NCBI RefSeq assembly: GCF_014905175.1
Contig: NC_057789.1
Coordinates: forward strand, 23,184,555-23,248,554
Direction of reading: 5' to 3'
From: Aphidius gifuensis
Taxonomy: Eukaryota; Arthropoda; Insecta; Hymenoptera; Braconidae
DNA: 64,000 nucleotides
The translations under genes were made by a program, and so were the position numbers. Under the pieces are notes generated by a model. That model saw only the letters and a list, made by a program, of their open reading frames with translations. It did no database searches and was not told the origin of the DNA. Positions 32,383 to 44,320 of this stretch are shown here, piece after piece; position 1 is the first letter of the stretch; each line of letters opens with the position of its first letter.

Positions 32383-33564
32383 TTAGACTGGAGTAAGTCT
32401 TAGAGGATCATCATCATCATCATTATCATTATCAGAATCTCCACTCTCTAAGGAGCTATTTTCAAAAAAGTTTTTATCATCTAAATCAGAATCATTCAAA
32501 TCGAAATTTTCGATATTTAATGCTACAAAATGATTAGAATTAAAATTATCAGATTCACTGACTGATTTTGATTTTTGTCGAGCTCGATAATTTCGTACAC
32601 GTACAGCAGTTGTCAAAGGCACAGATGGTAAATCCAGTTTTTTATCACGATTGTTTTGAAGCTTTTGTTCTTTTTTTTTAGCACGATATTTCCGCATGTA
32701 TTCGGCTGCAGATGATAACACTTCTCTTCCGTCAGAATTAATTTGAAGTTTATGTTTTTCTTTTTGTTTAGCACGGTACTTTCGTTGACGCTCAGCATGT
32801 GTTAATGGTACACGTGTTGATTTTAATATTTCTTGGGGATTATTTTGAATTTGTTGTTTCTTTTTTTCAGCACGATAGTTTCGCATGTATTCAGCGGCAG
32901 GTGATGAACCTTCCATTCCGTTAGAATTGTTTTCAAATTCGTTTTTTTGTTTTAGTTTAGCACGATACTTTTGCTGACGCTCAGCATTTGTCATAGGTAC
33001 AAATGACAAGGCTAGTTTTCCATCAGGATTATTTAAAAGCCTCTGTTCTTTTTTTTTAGCACGATATTTCCGCATATACTCAGCTGCAGGTGTTAATGCT
33101 ACCATTCCGTCAGAATTAATTTGAAGTTTATGTTTTTCTTTTTGTTTAGCACGGTACTTTCGTTGACGCTCAGCATGTGTTAATGGTACACGTGATGATT
33201 TTATTTTTTCATCAGGATCATTTTCAAACTTCGGTTCTTTTTTTATAGCACAATCATTCTGCATATATTCAGCTGCAACTGATAACGCTTCTATTCGGTC
33301 AGGATTATTTTGCATTTCCTTTGGTCTGGTTTCTAACTTTTGTTTGCTTTCAGCAATTATTAAAGGTAAACGTGATATTGCGACTGTTTCATCGGAATGA
33401 CTTGATGATGGTGCAAGAGAATACGGTTGATGAATTTCCAGTTTAACCATAATTGTTTCGGTTGGGTTATCAATTATTGGATCATCAGGTAATTCTATTT
33501 TCTCAGTTTTAATAAAAGAATTAGAATTCTCCGAATACCCAATTTTTCCAAGTGATTCTGCCAT
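32383..33564 (-). CDS. Repeat protein with paired YRAKxKE motifs (STPR-like), possible nuclear factor
   Basis: 393 residues in one exon. From about residue 125 to 335 it carries seven copies of a basic motif, alternately (T/N)AERQRKYRAKQKEK and AAEYMRKYRAKKKEQ, spaced 30 and 33 residues to make a 63-residue super-repeat. The N-terminal third is acidic with Pro and Ser, and the tail is very acidic (DNDNDDDDD). Basic-aromatic repeats like these recall the STPR repeat of the silk-gene regulator FMBP-1, whose repeats are contiguous and 23 residues long, so the family link is tentative. A nucleic-acid-binding role is inference. It is divergently arranged with the PNGase gene, with about 920 bp between start codons. 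An overlapping upstream open frame in another register (33495-33728) may be a uORF. Confidence 0.75.
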   Translation of the reverse strand: MAESLGKIGYSENSNSFIKTEKIELPDDPIIDNPTETIMVKLEIHQPYSLAPSSSHSDETVAISRLPLIIAESKQKLETRPKEMQNNPDRIEALSVAAEYMQNDCAIKKEPKFENDPDEKIKSSRVPLTHAERQRKYRAKQKEKHKLQINSDGMVALTPAAEYMRKYRAKKKEQRLLNNPDGKLALSFVPMTNAERQQKYRAKLKQKNEFENNSNGMEGSSPAAEYMRNYRAEKKKQQIQNNPQEILKSTRVPLTHAERQRKYRAKQKEKHKLQINSDGREVLSSAAEYMRKYRAKKKEQKLQNNRDKKLDLPSVPLTTAVRVRNYRARQKSKSVSESDNFNSNHFVALNIENFDLNDSDLDDKNFFENSSLESGDSDNDNDDDDDPLRLTPV

Positions 33565-34485
33565 TTTTCTGCCGATAGAAGTGACCTCAATTTCAGACTT
33601 TCAGAATAACTCAGTTTTAAACAAACGTCAAGTGCAGCGTTGACGTCGAGCTCGTACTTGCTCTTTGCCTCGTCCTCGTTCTGGCTTGTACTGAAGTTTT
33701 GTTTACATGCTGTAAAATACAACTGCAATTGTAATTATTATTATTAATGAATCATTCAAAAATTGCTTCTAACTAAATTCTTATATTTTTTTAAATTTGT
33801 TAATAAAATTAAAAATTATCTAGTCAGTCATTTTTTAATTTTTTTTCAGTAATACATTATTTACTTAATTAATAGAAGTTTTGAAAATTTTATTAATTTA
33901 TTATTCGCTAATTATAACAGTGCTAATTATTAAAAAATTAATAGTTATAACCAACATAACAGTCCTAACCTTGTTTTCAACTTTGGGAAATTCTTATACA
34001 CATACAGCCCACATACAAAATTAACAATACGTCAAAAACAATTTCTCAAAAATCAATTTATTTATCAATTAACAAAATTAAATTTATTTATTTATTAATA
34101 TACTTAGTCGTTATAGAAACAAAATTATGAAAACTGACACCAACAATATTTACACTGGGCAGTTATAACAAAACGTAAACAAAATAATACATGTGGAGTG
34201 CGATACCAGTGCCCTCAACTGCTTCAAAATAATGGAGTATTTTTTGTTTATATTTTTTTTTTTCTTGAATGTCAGTCGCTGACAGCCGCTAATGTCAGCT
34301 CCGAAATAATGATAAAATGGAGTAAAATAACTGACGTGTAAAGTGTAAAGTGTAAACCAGTGTAGACACTTCCTACATTTATATATATATTTTATCATCA
34401 TCACAAATTCAGTCTTGTTAACAATAAAAAATAACTTGATTAATTCCGATTTTAAAAAACAGATTTTAAATTAATAAACTATACA
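33565..34485. promoter_or_regulatory. Divergent promoter region between the repeat-protein gene and PNGase
   Basis: Contains GTGTAAAGTGTAAAGTGTAA and ACCAGTGTAGAC at about 34337-34368, roughly 120 nt upstream of the PNGase start. The complement of this motif also occurs in the hopscotch/proteasome promoter near 40695-40730. No clear TATA box, as expected for housekeeping genes. Confidence 0.4.
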
Positions 34486-36621
34486 ATGGATCATAATTTA
34501 CAACATTGTTTAAATCTGCTGAATGAAAATGACAAAGAAATAAAGTTAAAAGCTTTAAAAGTATTGTTGGATATTTGTGATAATATTATGAAATATCCAG
34601 ATGACATTAAATATCGTCGAATTAAAGTTGGTAATCAAGTTATAATGAATAAATTATTACCTGCTTCTGGTGGTATTGAGTGTCTATTTGAAATTGGTTT
34701 TCAAGAGGTAAATATTTTTTTTTTAAATATCAATATGATTATTACTATATAATATTCGAAATTTTTCAGGACGGTGAATATTTTTTTCTACCAATGAATA
34801 CATCAATATCAAAAATTAAAGATGTAAAAAAACATCTTGATGATTTTCAATCAAAAATAATAAATCCACAAATTCCAAAAGTAACTGGTACAAAACCAAA
34901 AATAATTATAAATAAACCAACATTTTTAAATAAAATTGAAAGTATGTTCAATGATGTATTACAATATGAAGATAAAAATCTTCAAGAATATACAAAAAAA
35001 TATATTCCAATTGATGTGCTACAAATTGGTGCAATGAAACGTATGAGATCATTACAGATGAATATAAAATCAAAAAAATCAATTGATAATACTGATACAA
35101 GTGAAAATAAAATAACAATTGATGATTTATTAATTGTTGAATTATTAGATTGGTTTAAAAATAAATTTTTCACATGGGTTAATAGTTTACCATGTGGTAT
35201 TTGTAAAACATCTTGTAAATTTAATAGAACAGAAATGCCAAATGATCCAAGAGTATCAAGAATTGAAATTCATAAATGTGCTGATTGTGGTAAAGAAGAA
35301 AAATTTCCAAGATACAATGATCCAAAAATTTTATTGACAACAAGACGAGGAAGATGTGGTGAATGGGCAAATGCATTTACATTAATATGTCGAACACTTG
35401 GATATGATGCTAGACTGGTACATGATGAGACTGATCATGTCTGGACCGAGGTAAACTTGGAGTATTAATTTCTAGAGAATATGTCTTTATAATTAAAATA
35501 TTAGATTATAATTATTCGCGTTTTATTGTCTTGAATATTTGAGCTAAGAAAAAAATGTATTTAAAATTTTTTTAGATTTGGTCAGTAGCTTCCAACAGAT
35601 GGATACATGCTGATCCATGTGAAAATACAATTGATCGTCCTCTTCTTTATGAAAAAGGCTGGAAGAAAAAGTTGACATATGTCATAGCATATTCGAGGGA
35701 TGAAGTTCAAGATGTTACTTGGAGATATACGAGGGAACAAGAAATTGTATTAAAACGTAGAAATGAATGTACTGAAGAATCATTGTCATCTTTTATTTGG
35801 CAATTAAATGAACGAAGACAAAGTGCACATGGTTACAGTGCTGCTAGAAAAGCATTTGTTACTAAAAGACGTATTATGGAACTTGTTGAACTTTTGCAGC
35901 CTCCACCAGGAATGAGAGTATCTGATGACGATGATTATGGTGGTAGAATTTCTGGGGATGTTGACTGGAGGATTTCACGAGGCGAATTTTCAGTTAGTTA
36001 AATTAATTAATTACACATAGATATTTAAAAAGTTAATTAAAATATTTATTGATTATTTGTCTTTTTTTTTTTTAGGAAAAACATGAACCAAATGTTTGGA
36101 AAATTCCAGAAGATGTTAAAGAATGTAAAATTTGTTATTTTATTGTTGAAGATATATATGAATTAATTGATGATTCGAAAAAAGTTATAGATAAAAAAAA
36201 TACATGGATTAATGGTATTTATAGTTGTGAAAATATTTTTCGTAAAATAGAAAATGATTGGAATAATGTTTATCTATCAAGAAAACCAAATAGTGAATTT
36301 GGAAAAATAATTTGGCGTATTAAACTACCGAGCAATAGATATCTTGAAAATTTTAAATTAACAGCAATAACTGAAACATTTGAAAATGGAAATATAAAAT
36401 GGTCGGTCATTGGAAAATCAATGGATACTTTAAAAAAAATTGAAATTGAAAATTGTAAAAATTTCGAAACAAAAAGCTTCAATAATTCAAATGAAATAAA
36501 TATTATTGCTGAATTGACTGGTGGTAATGGTGACAATGCTTGGCAACATGCACAATTATTTCGACAAAATTTAAATAATCCAGATAATTGTTCAATGACT
36601 ATATCACTGATTTTTAAATAA
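34486..36621 (+). CDS. Pngl: Peptide:N-glycanase (PNGase, NGLY1/Pngl orthologue)
   Basis: Four exons, 34486-34707, 34770-35450, 35576-35992 and 36076-36621, all in phase 0, encode 621 residues. The enzyme removes N-glycans from misfolded glycoproteins in the cytosol during ER-associated degradation. Residues about 10-95 form the PUB domain. The transglutaminase-like core has zinc cysteine pairs CGICKTSC and CADCGKEE, then the catalytic triad: C270 in RRGRCGEWANAF, H297 in DHVWTE and D314 in HADPCEN. The spacings of 27 and 17 residues equal those of the family. The C-terminal exon is the PAW domain (from about 441), ending NPDNCSMTISLIFK. Length is close to animal orthologues. It ends tail to tail with hopscotch, 290 bp apart. 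Confidence 0.95.
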
Positions 36622-36910
36622 ATATAAATTTTAAAAATATCTTGACTTACATTAAAAAGTATTAAAACTATTTATTTTATTACATATACATAATTAATTG
36701 ATACACATTTCGTTTTATTATTTAAACAATACTATGATGGGGGCAAACTTTAAGTCTATCCCATCTCCGTAATATTTCAACATTGAATAATAAAATATAA
36801 TTAAAAAAATAGCTGATCAGATAAAAATAAAAATTATTTGTCTCAAATTGTTAATAAAAAAAACATTATTTACAAATACATATTTGCAAAAAAAAAAAAA
36901 TTTAATTAAA

Positions 36911-39900
36911 TTAATATTGTTCAAGTAAATCATTGATGTCTTTGCATAAAGATGTAAAATTTGGTCTTAAACGACTGTCCCAATGCCAACATGAATACAT
37001 TAATTTAATGTAAATAGTTTGTGGACAATTAATTGGACATGGAAGTCTTCTTCCACTTTCAAGTTCATCAAGTAAATATTTACTACCCTCTTCATCATTT
37101 CTATTATCACCATCGTTGTATGGTAATTTTGGATCTTCACCTAGTCCAAATGTTTCATACATTGTTACACCAAATGACCATACATCTGTTCTTGATGAAA
37201 ATCTACCATCTCTTAAACTTTCTGGTGCATACCATTTTATTGGTAAATCACGATTTGTTTGTAATATATAATAATCATTATTACCAGTAACTTGTGCAAG
37301 ACCAAAATCACTTAATTTAACATGATTTTCATCAGCAACAAGTATATTTCTTGCTGCTAAATCACGATGTACAATATTTTTACGTCCAAGATATTCCATA
37401 CCAGTTGCAATATCAAGTGCAAAACCTAATAAACATTTATGTGTTAATGTTTCACGATGTATTGCTAAATAACTTTGTAATGATCCATGTTTTACAAATT
37501 CCATAACTAAACATACTTCTGGTTCTGAAATAACACCCATTATTTCAACAACATTTGGATGTTTTAATGTTTTCATAATTTCAATTTCACGTTCAAAATC
37601 ACGTAAATCAGATTCAAGTGCACGTGTTTTTAATTTTTTAACAGCAACTTGTTGTGGTTCACAATCTTTATCACGTTCAAGTGTACCTCTATAAACTTCA
37701 CCATAAAAACCTTGTCCAATTCTACCCTGTAATATAACATTACAATCAGCATCAAGTTCAAATATTCCTTGCATTTGTCCAAGTGGTCCACTGGTATTAT
37801 TACAAGTATCATTATCACTATCAAGTAATGGTCTTAATGCTGATAAACCATCACCAGCACGTCCATTATCTAATGAACGTAAATAAGCATTAAGTTCAGC
37901 TTCAGCATCATGATCTGTTTCAGAAAATCTTGAAAAATGATCAATACTATCATCATTATCATCCCAAGGTAAACTTGTTCTATCAGTATATAAACTACTT
38001 GCTTTTGATTCATTATCAGATAATGAAATATTATCACTTGTATCACTATCAATATGAATTTCATTAAATAATTTTGGACATGCTGTTGCATATGCATGTT
38101 TTCTTCTTGAATTATAAACTTGATATAATATTTGATTAATATCACGCATAATTGCTTGTGGTTGTTTTTTTGGACCACTATATTCACCCCAACATTCAAG
38201 CATTAATTGATAAATTTCAATTGGACAATTAATTGGTATTGATAATCTTTTACCATTTGAATAAAATTTTTTAACAGCATCAATATCTTTACATGGTGGT
38301 AATAATGCACCTCTTGAAAATATTTGCCACATTGTTGTACCTAATGCCCATACATCAGCTCTTGTACTACGTCTTGCAAGTTCATTATTAGCATAACATT
38401 CTGGTGGTATCCAATGTATATCAGAATTAGTATAACGAAATAATCCTGGATCAGCTAATTTAACTGTTAATCTATTATCAGTATGTGCATGTACTAATAA
38501 TTTTCTACATCTTATATTACCATGTACAATACCACTTTCTTCTAAATGCCAAAGTGCAGTTGCAAGACATGCTGATGCTTCAACCATATCAACAGTTTTA
38601 ATTGTTTGTGGTGAATTATTTCTTAAATAAACATCTAATGGACCAAGTTTAACTAATTCCATAACCATACCAACAGCTGGTGATACTGTTAAACCAAATA
38701 ATCTAACAAGTGCACCAGAACGTAAATGTGCCCATTTACCAGCTAATTCTAAAAATTCTCTTGTATATTGATTATATTCATCTTTTAATACTTTAATTGC
38801 TGCTTCTAATTTTTTACCTTTTTTTATTCTCCACATTGTACGATATAGTGATGTCATTGATTCACATGGATTACCAAAATTATCAATTTTAATAAATGGC
38901 TGAGCTTTATATATTTGTAATTGTAATGGTGATATACAACTTGGACCATTATCTAATAATTCACTTATTATTTCTTCATCAGCAGCAACATCACTATTAC
39001 ATTTTATATTTGCACATATTAATAATGATGATTTATCATATTCAGATGGTGGTATACATTCAGATAAATATAAGTTACCATTTGGATCATTATGTGATAG
39101 TACTAATTGTGTTAATGATTTAAATGTTTTAACACAATCAGCAAGTATAAATTCATCATCACATATTTGTTCAATTTTATAAGTTTTTGGTTTTGAATCA
39201 TTACCACAAACATCAATATAATAAACATTATATTTTTTATCACATTCACGTAATATATATGTACCAGGTTTATTTGAACGTTTTTCTTTAATTTTTAAAT
39301 ATGAAAATTCACCATTAACTGGACCATGACATTTTAATTTATGTAAACGTTCTAAACTTGGTGTAACAACATCACGACATAAATTAAATGTCCATTTTAT
39401 TGATAAACGATAATAACCATCAAGTGCTGATACAAATGATAATAATGATGAATTTGAAGGAAATTTAAGATACGATGGTATACCATTTTTTTTTGATATT
39501 TCAACTGTACAATCTTTTCTAATTGATATAAAACATAATTCTTCAATTGTACATAATTTATACCATTTATCATCATCTTTTTTATTAATATTATCATTTG
39601 TTTTATCATTTTTTTGTTTTCCAATTTCAATATAACATAATTCTTCTGAATTAATACGTAATTTTATATTTTGAGGTTTTGGTAAACCTTTATCAAGTAT
39701 TGCATTGTATTCTTCATATGGATAATTTGGTGCCATTGATTTAAATTGATTTAAATATTCTTCTGTAACAAATGATACACTATGACCTAATGGATCACAT
39801 GCTAAATTTTCTAATGCATTACGTATTGGTTTTTTAATAAAAAATGAATGTTTTTTAATACATTCACGTGGTATATATTTTTTATAATTTGATTCAACAA

Positions 39901-40453
39901 CATCACGTGTTAATTTCTTTTCTAACATTGCACGATACATATCACATACACCAAGACCAATTAATTCATGTCTATAATTTTCATAAATAATATCTGGTAC
40001 ACGATTTTCCAATACATCATGTTTTGCTTGATGAAAATAATAATCATATGCTTTAATATCAATTTTTTTTAATCTTTCAATTGTTGATGGTTTAAATCGC
40101 AAACGAAATTCATATTTTATTTTATCATTTTTTTTAATTTCTTCATTTGATGGAAGCCAATTTTTTGTTGATTTATTACACAAAGCAAATAAGTGTCTTG
40201 CTACTGGACCAATTTCCAAGTACTTACAAATCTATTTTTAAAAACAGAAAACAACAATGAATTAATAATTAATTTTTTCATTAATGTTAAATTTATTATG
40301 CTATCTTTTTTTAGATTATTTTATAAAAAATATGTATTTTTTTTTTCTAACTTTTATGCAGAGATCTTCAGCTGTATTTCCTGGTGAATATGTCAAGTTT
40401 AAAATTTTAGTATCATTTAAAAGATTAACTGCCAAAACATTATTTTCTCCCAT
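36911..40453 (-). CDS. hop: Janus kinase, hopscotch orthologue
   Basis: Two coding exons, 40352-40453 and 36911-40231, joined across a 120-nt intron (donor GTTAGA, acceptor AATAG), give 1140 residues. JAK binds cytokine receptors such as Domeless and phosphorylates STAT. The junction restores AEDLCIK-ICKYLEIGPVAR, the FERM F1 end. The FERM region covers about 1-400, followed by a degenerate SH2-like part. The pseudokinase JH2 has HGNIRCRK in place of HRD and ADPG in place of DFG, normal for JAKs. The kinase JH1 (about 870-1140) has GQGFYGEVYRG, VAVKKLK, HRDLAARN, DFGLA and the activation-loop tandem tyrosines NNDYYIL. All catalytic residues are intact. Extra 5' UTR exons may exist. It shares a bidirectional promoter with the proteasome gene. 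Confidence 0.95.
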
Positions 40454-40828
40454 ATTGATAATCACTTTAATTATTATGTTGTTTTTTTTAATAAGTTGTT
40501 TACATTTGTTTATTTATCAAAACTTGGATTGTTGCCGACATGTTGAATGTATGCATTCTAAACAATAACAATAATAATGAATAGTTTGGAGCAATCTTGA
40601 AGAAAAAAAAAGTAACCGAGTTTGTTAGTAGTTACTAGGGTGAAGTTAGGATTTTTTTTCTTCAACCAGAAAATGTTCCCAGATCAATCGACAGTTTACA
40701 CCAGTTTACACTTTACTGCACTTTACAGAACATTACAGAATATTTTGAGAATATTGCAAACCGCAAACATCATCATTTGTTAATTGATTGATAAATTTTT
40801 TACATCAAATTACGGATTATCACAAATC
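40454..40828. promoter_or_regulatory. Bidirectional promoter between hopscotch and proteasome alpha-4
   Basis: Only 375 bp separates the two start codons. It contains CAGTTTACACCAGTTTACAC followed by TTTACTGCACTTTACAG at about 40692-40733, a direct-repeat motif whose complement is upstream of PNGase. No TATA box is evident. Confidence 0.45.
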
Positions 40829-42108
40829 ATGGTGAGTTTAATAATTAATAATAATATTTAATTTATTGTTTTAATTATTTTTTTTTAGATATAATAACAT
40901 TATTTTGTTCTTTTTTTGACAATGTTCTGAAACATTCAGGTTATGGTAGATTGCATTGTCATCTCGTTGTTATTTTGTCAAATAATTATATATTTTTTTA
41001 AAAACAAAAATTAATAAACAATAACTAAAAAATATTTAAAAAAAAAATAAAACAAACAATTGTCAAATTATAGCTTTAAAATATTATTAAATTTTTTATT
41101 TTTACAATACAAGTTTTGGTTGAAAAACAGTCCCACAGTCAAACGACTGTCACAATTAATTTTGAGCATAAAAAACCAAAAAATTATCAACTTATGATTA
41201 TTCAAACAACAAATGATAAACAAAATAACAACAAATATATTTCTAATGTTTTTATTATTGTTACTTAGGCACGAAGATATGATACAAGAACGACAATCTT
41301 CTCACCAGAAGGTCGTCTTTATCAAGTCGAATATGCAATGGAAGCAATAAGTCATGCTGGTACTTGTCTTGGTATACTGGCAAATGATGGAATATTACTT
41401 GCTGCTGAAAGAAGAAACACCAATAAATTACTTGATGAAGTATTTTTTTCTGAAAAAATATATAAATTAAATGAGGATGTTGTTTGTTCAGTTGCTGGTA
41501 TAACATCAGATGCAAATGTATTGACAAATGAATTACGTTTAATTGGACAAAGATATTTACTTCAGTATGGTGAAACAATACCATGTGAACAACTTGTATC
41601 ATGGTTATGTGATGTTAAACAAGCATATACACAATTTGGTGGTAAACGTCCATTTGGTGTATCAATATTGTATATGGGATGGGATAAACATTATGGATAT
41701 CAACTTTATCAATCAGATCCAAGTGGTAATTATGGTGGTTGGAAAGCAACTTGTATTGGTAATAATTCAGCAGCTGCAATATCATCATTAAAACAAGAAT
41801 ATAAAGAAGGTGAAACAACATTAAAAGATGCACAAGCTTTGGCTATTAAAGTTTTATCAAAAACACTTGATATGACTAAGCTTACATCTGAAAAAGGTAA
41901 ATCAAATTATTATTTATTTTTTATACTTTTAACTAAATATTAAATGAATATTTTTATTTAATTAGTTGAAATGGCAACACTCACAAGAGAAAATGGCAAG
42001 ACAGTTACTAAAATTTTACCAGCAGCTGAAGTTACTGCTCTTATTGAAGAACATGATCGACTTGAAAGTCTTGCTGAACAAGCCAAGAAAGACAAACAGA
42101 AAATTTAA
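40829..42108 (+). CDS. Prosalpha3: 20S proteasome subunit alpha type-4
   Basis: Exon 1 supplies only the ATG (40829-40831, donor GTGAGT). Exon 2 is 41269-41896 and exon 3 is 41966-42108, for 257 residues. It forms part of the heptameric alpha ring that gates substrate entry to the 20S core. The alpha-subunit signature RRYDTRTTIFSPEGRLYQVE is followed by YAMEAI. GTCLGILANDG, LDEVFFSEKIYKLNED, QAYTQFGGKRPFG and QSDPSGNYGGWKA mark it as alpha-4 (PSMA4; Drosophila Prosalpha3). No propeptide or catalytic Thr is expected in an alpha subunit. The C-terminal tail EHDRLESLAEQAKKDKQKI is charged, as usual. The one-codon first exon makes this start easy to miss. Confidence 0.95.
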
Positions 42109-42670
42109 ATTTATTTATTTATTTTTTTTTGTTTACATTAAAAGTGTAAATAAAAAAAAATTTAATAATAATTCGTTTATATTTACTATTTTCTTCACCA
42201 TGGTTTTTTTTTTTTTTTTATATAAACAAAAATAATAATTGGTATATTCAATAAAAATAATTTCAAATCTATATAAACATTATTTAAAATTGCATCTCAG
42301 ACTTTTTAATTTTCAAGTGTTAGTTATTTTTTATATAATATAAAAAAACATTATATATAAACATTAATTATAATTGTTGCATTAATATTTCAAAAAATTC
42401 AAGCCATTTTTGGTGTTGATTATTAAAACTTACATTCAATTTATTAGCACTTTTTACGACATTTAAATATCAACACATAAAGCCAAGAATTCAAGTTAGA
42501 TTAGCTGTTACTATATACAAATTAAAAATAATTATAAAATGTCAATATGATAACATTGTGTAATTATTTTTATTTTGTTTGAATATATATTTGTAGTTGA
42601 TTAAATTAGGATTTCAATATAAAATATTCACACACACATAATTAATCTATGACATAAAAACAATTAAAAT
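42109..42670. other. Tail-to-tail 3' flanks of proteasome alpha-4 and LDAH
   Basis: AT-rich sequence with several AATAAA/TTTATT candidates for polyadenylation on both strands. No other gene. Confidence 0.45.
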
Positions 42671-43730
42671 TTATTCGATTGTTTTGTTGATCATATTTCC
42701 AATCATAAGACCAACTCCTTTTGCATCTGTTAATACAAATGCATGTCTAAAACCACGACTACATAATTCAACATCAACTGATGGAAATTTATTTTTAAAT
42801 CTTTCATAGTATGTGATAGGTGTCCAGCCATCACTTGCACCATAATATAAAAATAATTTTTTTGGATATTTTTCAATAACATTATGATTAATTTCACGTA
42901 CTGTTTTTAATTCTTCAATTGCAAGTTTAAATACACGATTTAGCACCAATGGATTTAGTAAATGCAATACTGGATCAACTGATTCACTTGTTACTCCAAA
43001 AAAAAGACCAAATATTAGTATTAATATTCTTTGAATAAATTTAGAAAAGAATGAAAATATCCAAGCAAAAAGAACAAGGAAAGGTGATAATATGGGAAGC
43101 TGAAAAAAAAAAAATTCATATTGATTATTAATAATTTAAGAAGATTACGTTCAAATATACTTACAAAAGTATTTAAAAATGTTCCACTAGGTGTTTCAGC
43201 CAAATATTCAATTGTTGGAAATAAAAGATAACATTTAACAACTTGTTTAGCAAGTTCTTCATCTTCAAGAAGTTTCAAAGCAAACCAAGAGCCAATTGAA
43301 TGACAAACAATATGTAATTTAGCATCTTTTGGAACGTATTCTTTGATAAATTCAATCTAAAAAAAAGTAATAATAATTGTTATTTTAAAACAAATTAAAT
43401 ATGATTTTTTTATATTGTATACACCTTGTGGCGTAGTTGACCATTTAAATTGAATAAATTATTATGAGAGCTTTCACTTGATGAAAAAGCAAGATGTTTT
43501 GGTGGCTGAACGTGACCAGCATGTCCAACTACCCATACTGGTACCTCAGTTGGTAATTGTAATTTAACATATTTAATGAATTTTTTATAAAAACCAGGAA
43601 CACCAGGATTACCTGGAATTACCAGTACTAAATCTTTTTTTCCAGATGATGCTAGGCCTTCTTCTACCCATCTTCCTTCAGTTATAATTTGTGTTTGTAC
43701 ACCATTACAACATAACATTGCTTGATGCAT
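42671..43730 (-). CDS. Lipid droplet-associated hydrolase (LDAH)
   Basis: Three coding exons, 43425-43730, 43165-43356 and 42671-43099, give 308 residues, near the usual 300-325. An alpha/beta-hydrolase that sits on lipid droplets; sterol-ester or other lipid hydrolase roles are discussed for the family. LVLVIPGNPGVPGFYKKF contains the family's PGNPG oxyanion region. The nucleophile is S122 in CHSIGSW. The acid is D in YGASDGWTP and the base is H in RGFRHAFV. A hydrophobic segment in exon 3 (SPFLVLFAWIFSFFSKFI) fits the droplet-targeting insertion. I start at 43730 because the in-frame ATG at 43802 lies upstream of a probable 3' splice site (43757-43758) joining a 5' UTR exon. Confidence 0.92.
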
Positions 43731-44078
43731 TGTAACTTTTTTTTTTTTATAAAAACCTATAAATATTATTAAACAATATGTTAGTATACATTGCATAATC
43801 AATAATAAGAAAAATATTTATCTACTGAATTGTGAGGTTATGTTTTATTGATAAATAATGTTTATAAAAAAAATAACATTTATTTAAAGGTATTTGTATT
43901 TTTTAAATGCAAATAAGTAAAATGCAAAAAAAAAAAAAAAATAGATAACTATTTTAAATTGATTAATAATTTCGAAAATTTTAAATTTTTCTAATTATAC
44001 GCTTTATTAATTGGAAATTATTTACCGGTATTTTTTTAAATAAATAAATTTTGTTTTTTCGAAATATATAATACTTAC

Positions 44079-44190
44079 AGTTGTGTTTAGATGTATGCCA
44101 AATTTTCTATTATAATTTTAAAGAGATAGATAAATTTTTGACTTATCAACAAAACTTTGATAAAAAACCACTTTCGCGCACGAAATGTTC
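44079..44190 (-). other. Probable 5' UTR exon of LDAH
   Basis: On the minus strand a strong donor (CAACT, then GTAAGTAT) ends an exon at 44079. A TTTATAG acceptor at 43757-43758 lies 27 nt before the LDAH start codon. The upstream limit is a guess, placed next to the divergent initiator at 44197. Confidence 0.4.
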
Positions 44191-44196
44191 AATTGC

Positions 44197-44320
44197 TCAG
44201 TGGGAGAACTGTACTGACTGATTGCAGCGAAAGTTATGATAATAATGCCAATATTGCCAATAAGCTGCTTGTACATATATAATTTTTCTTGCTGACGTCA
44301 TTCTATTCATATTGTCACAG
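44197..44320 (+). promoter_or_regulatory. Candidate promoter and non-coding 5' exon on the plus strand
   Basis: An arthropod-type initiator (TCAGTGGG, A at 44199) is followed by a short uORF, a perfect cAMP-response-element palindrome TGACGTCA (44293-44300) and a strong splice donor CACAG then GTAAGCTT at 44321. This could be the first exon of a plus-strand gene whose coding exons lie far to the right. Confidence 0.35.

Noticed and set aside
37033..39630. Open frames antisense or out of frame to the JAK exon
   Set aside because: Shadows of the strongly biased JAK coding sequence, with no domain content.
43731..43802. Upstream Met at 43802 as LDAH start
   Set aside because: It would add a hydrophobic leader followed by poly-Lys across a TTTATAG acceptor; a donor at 44078 suggests that this stretch is mostly intron, and the family normally starts close to the CNGVQTQI region.
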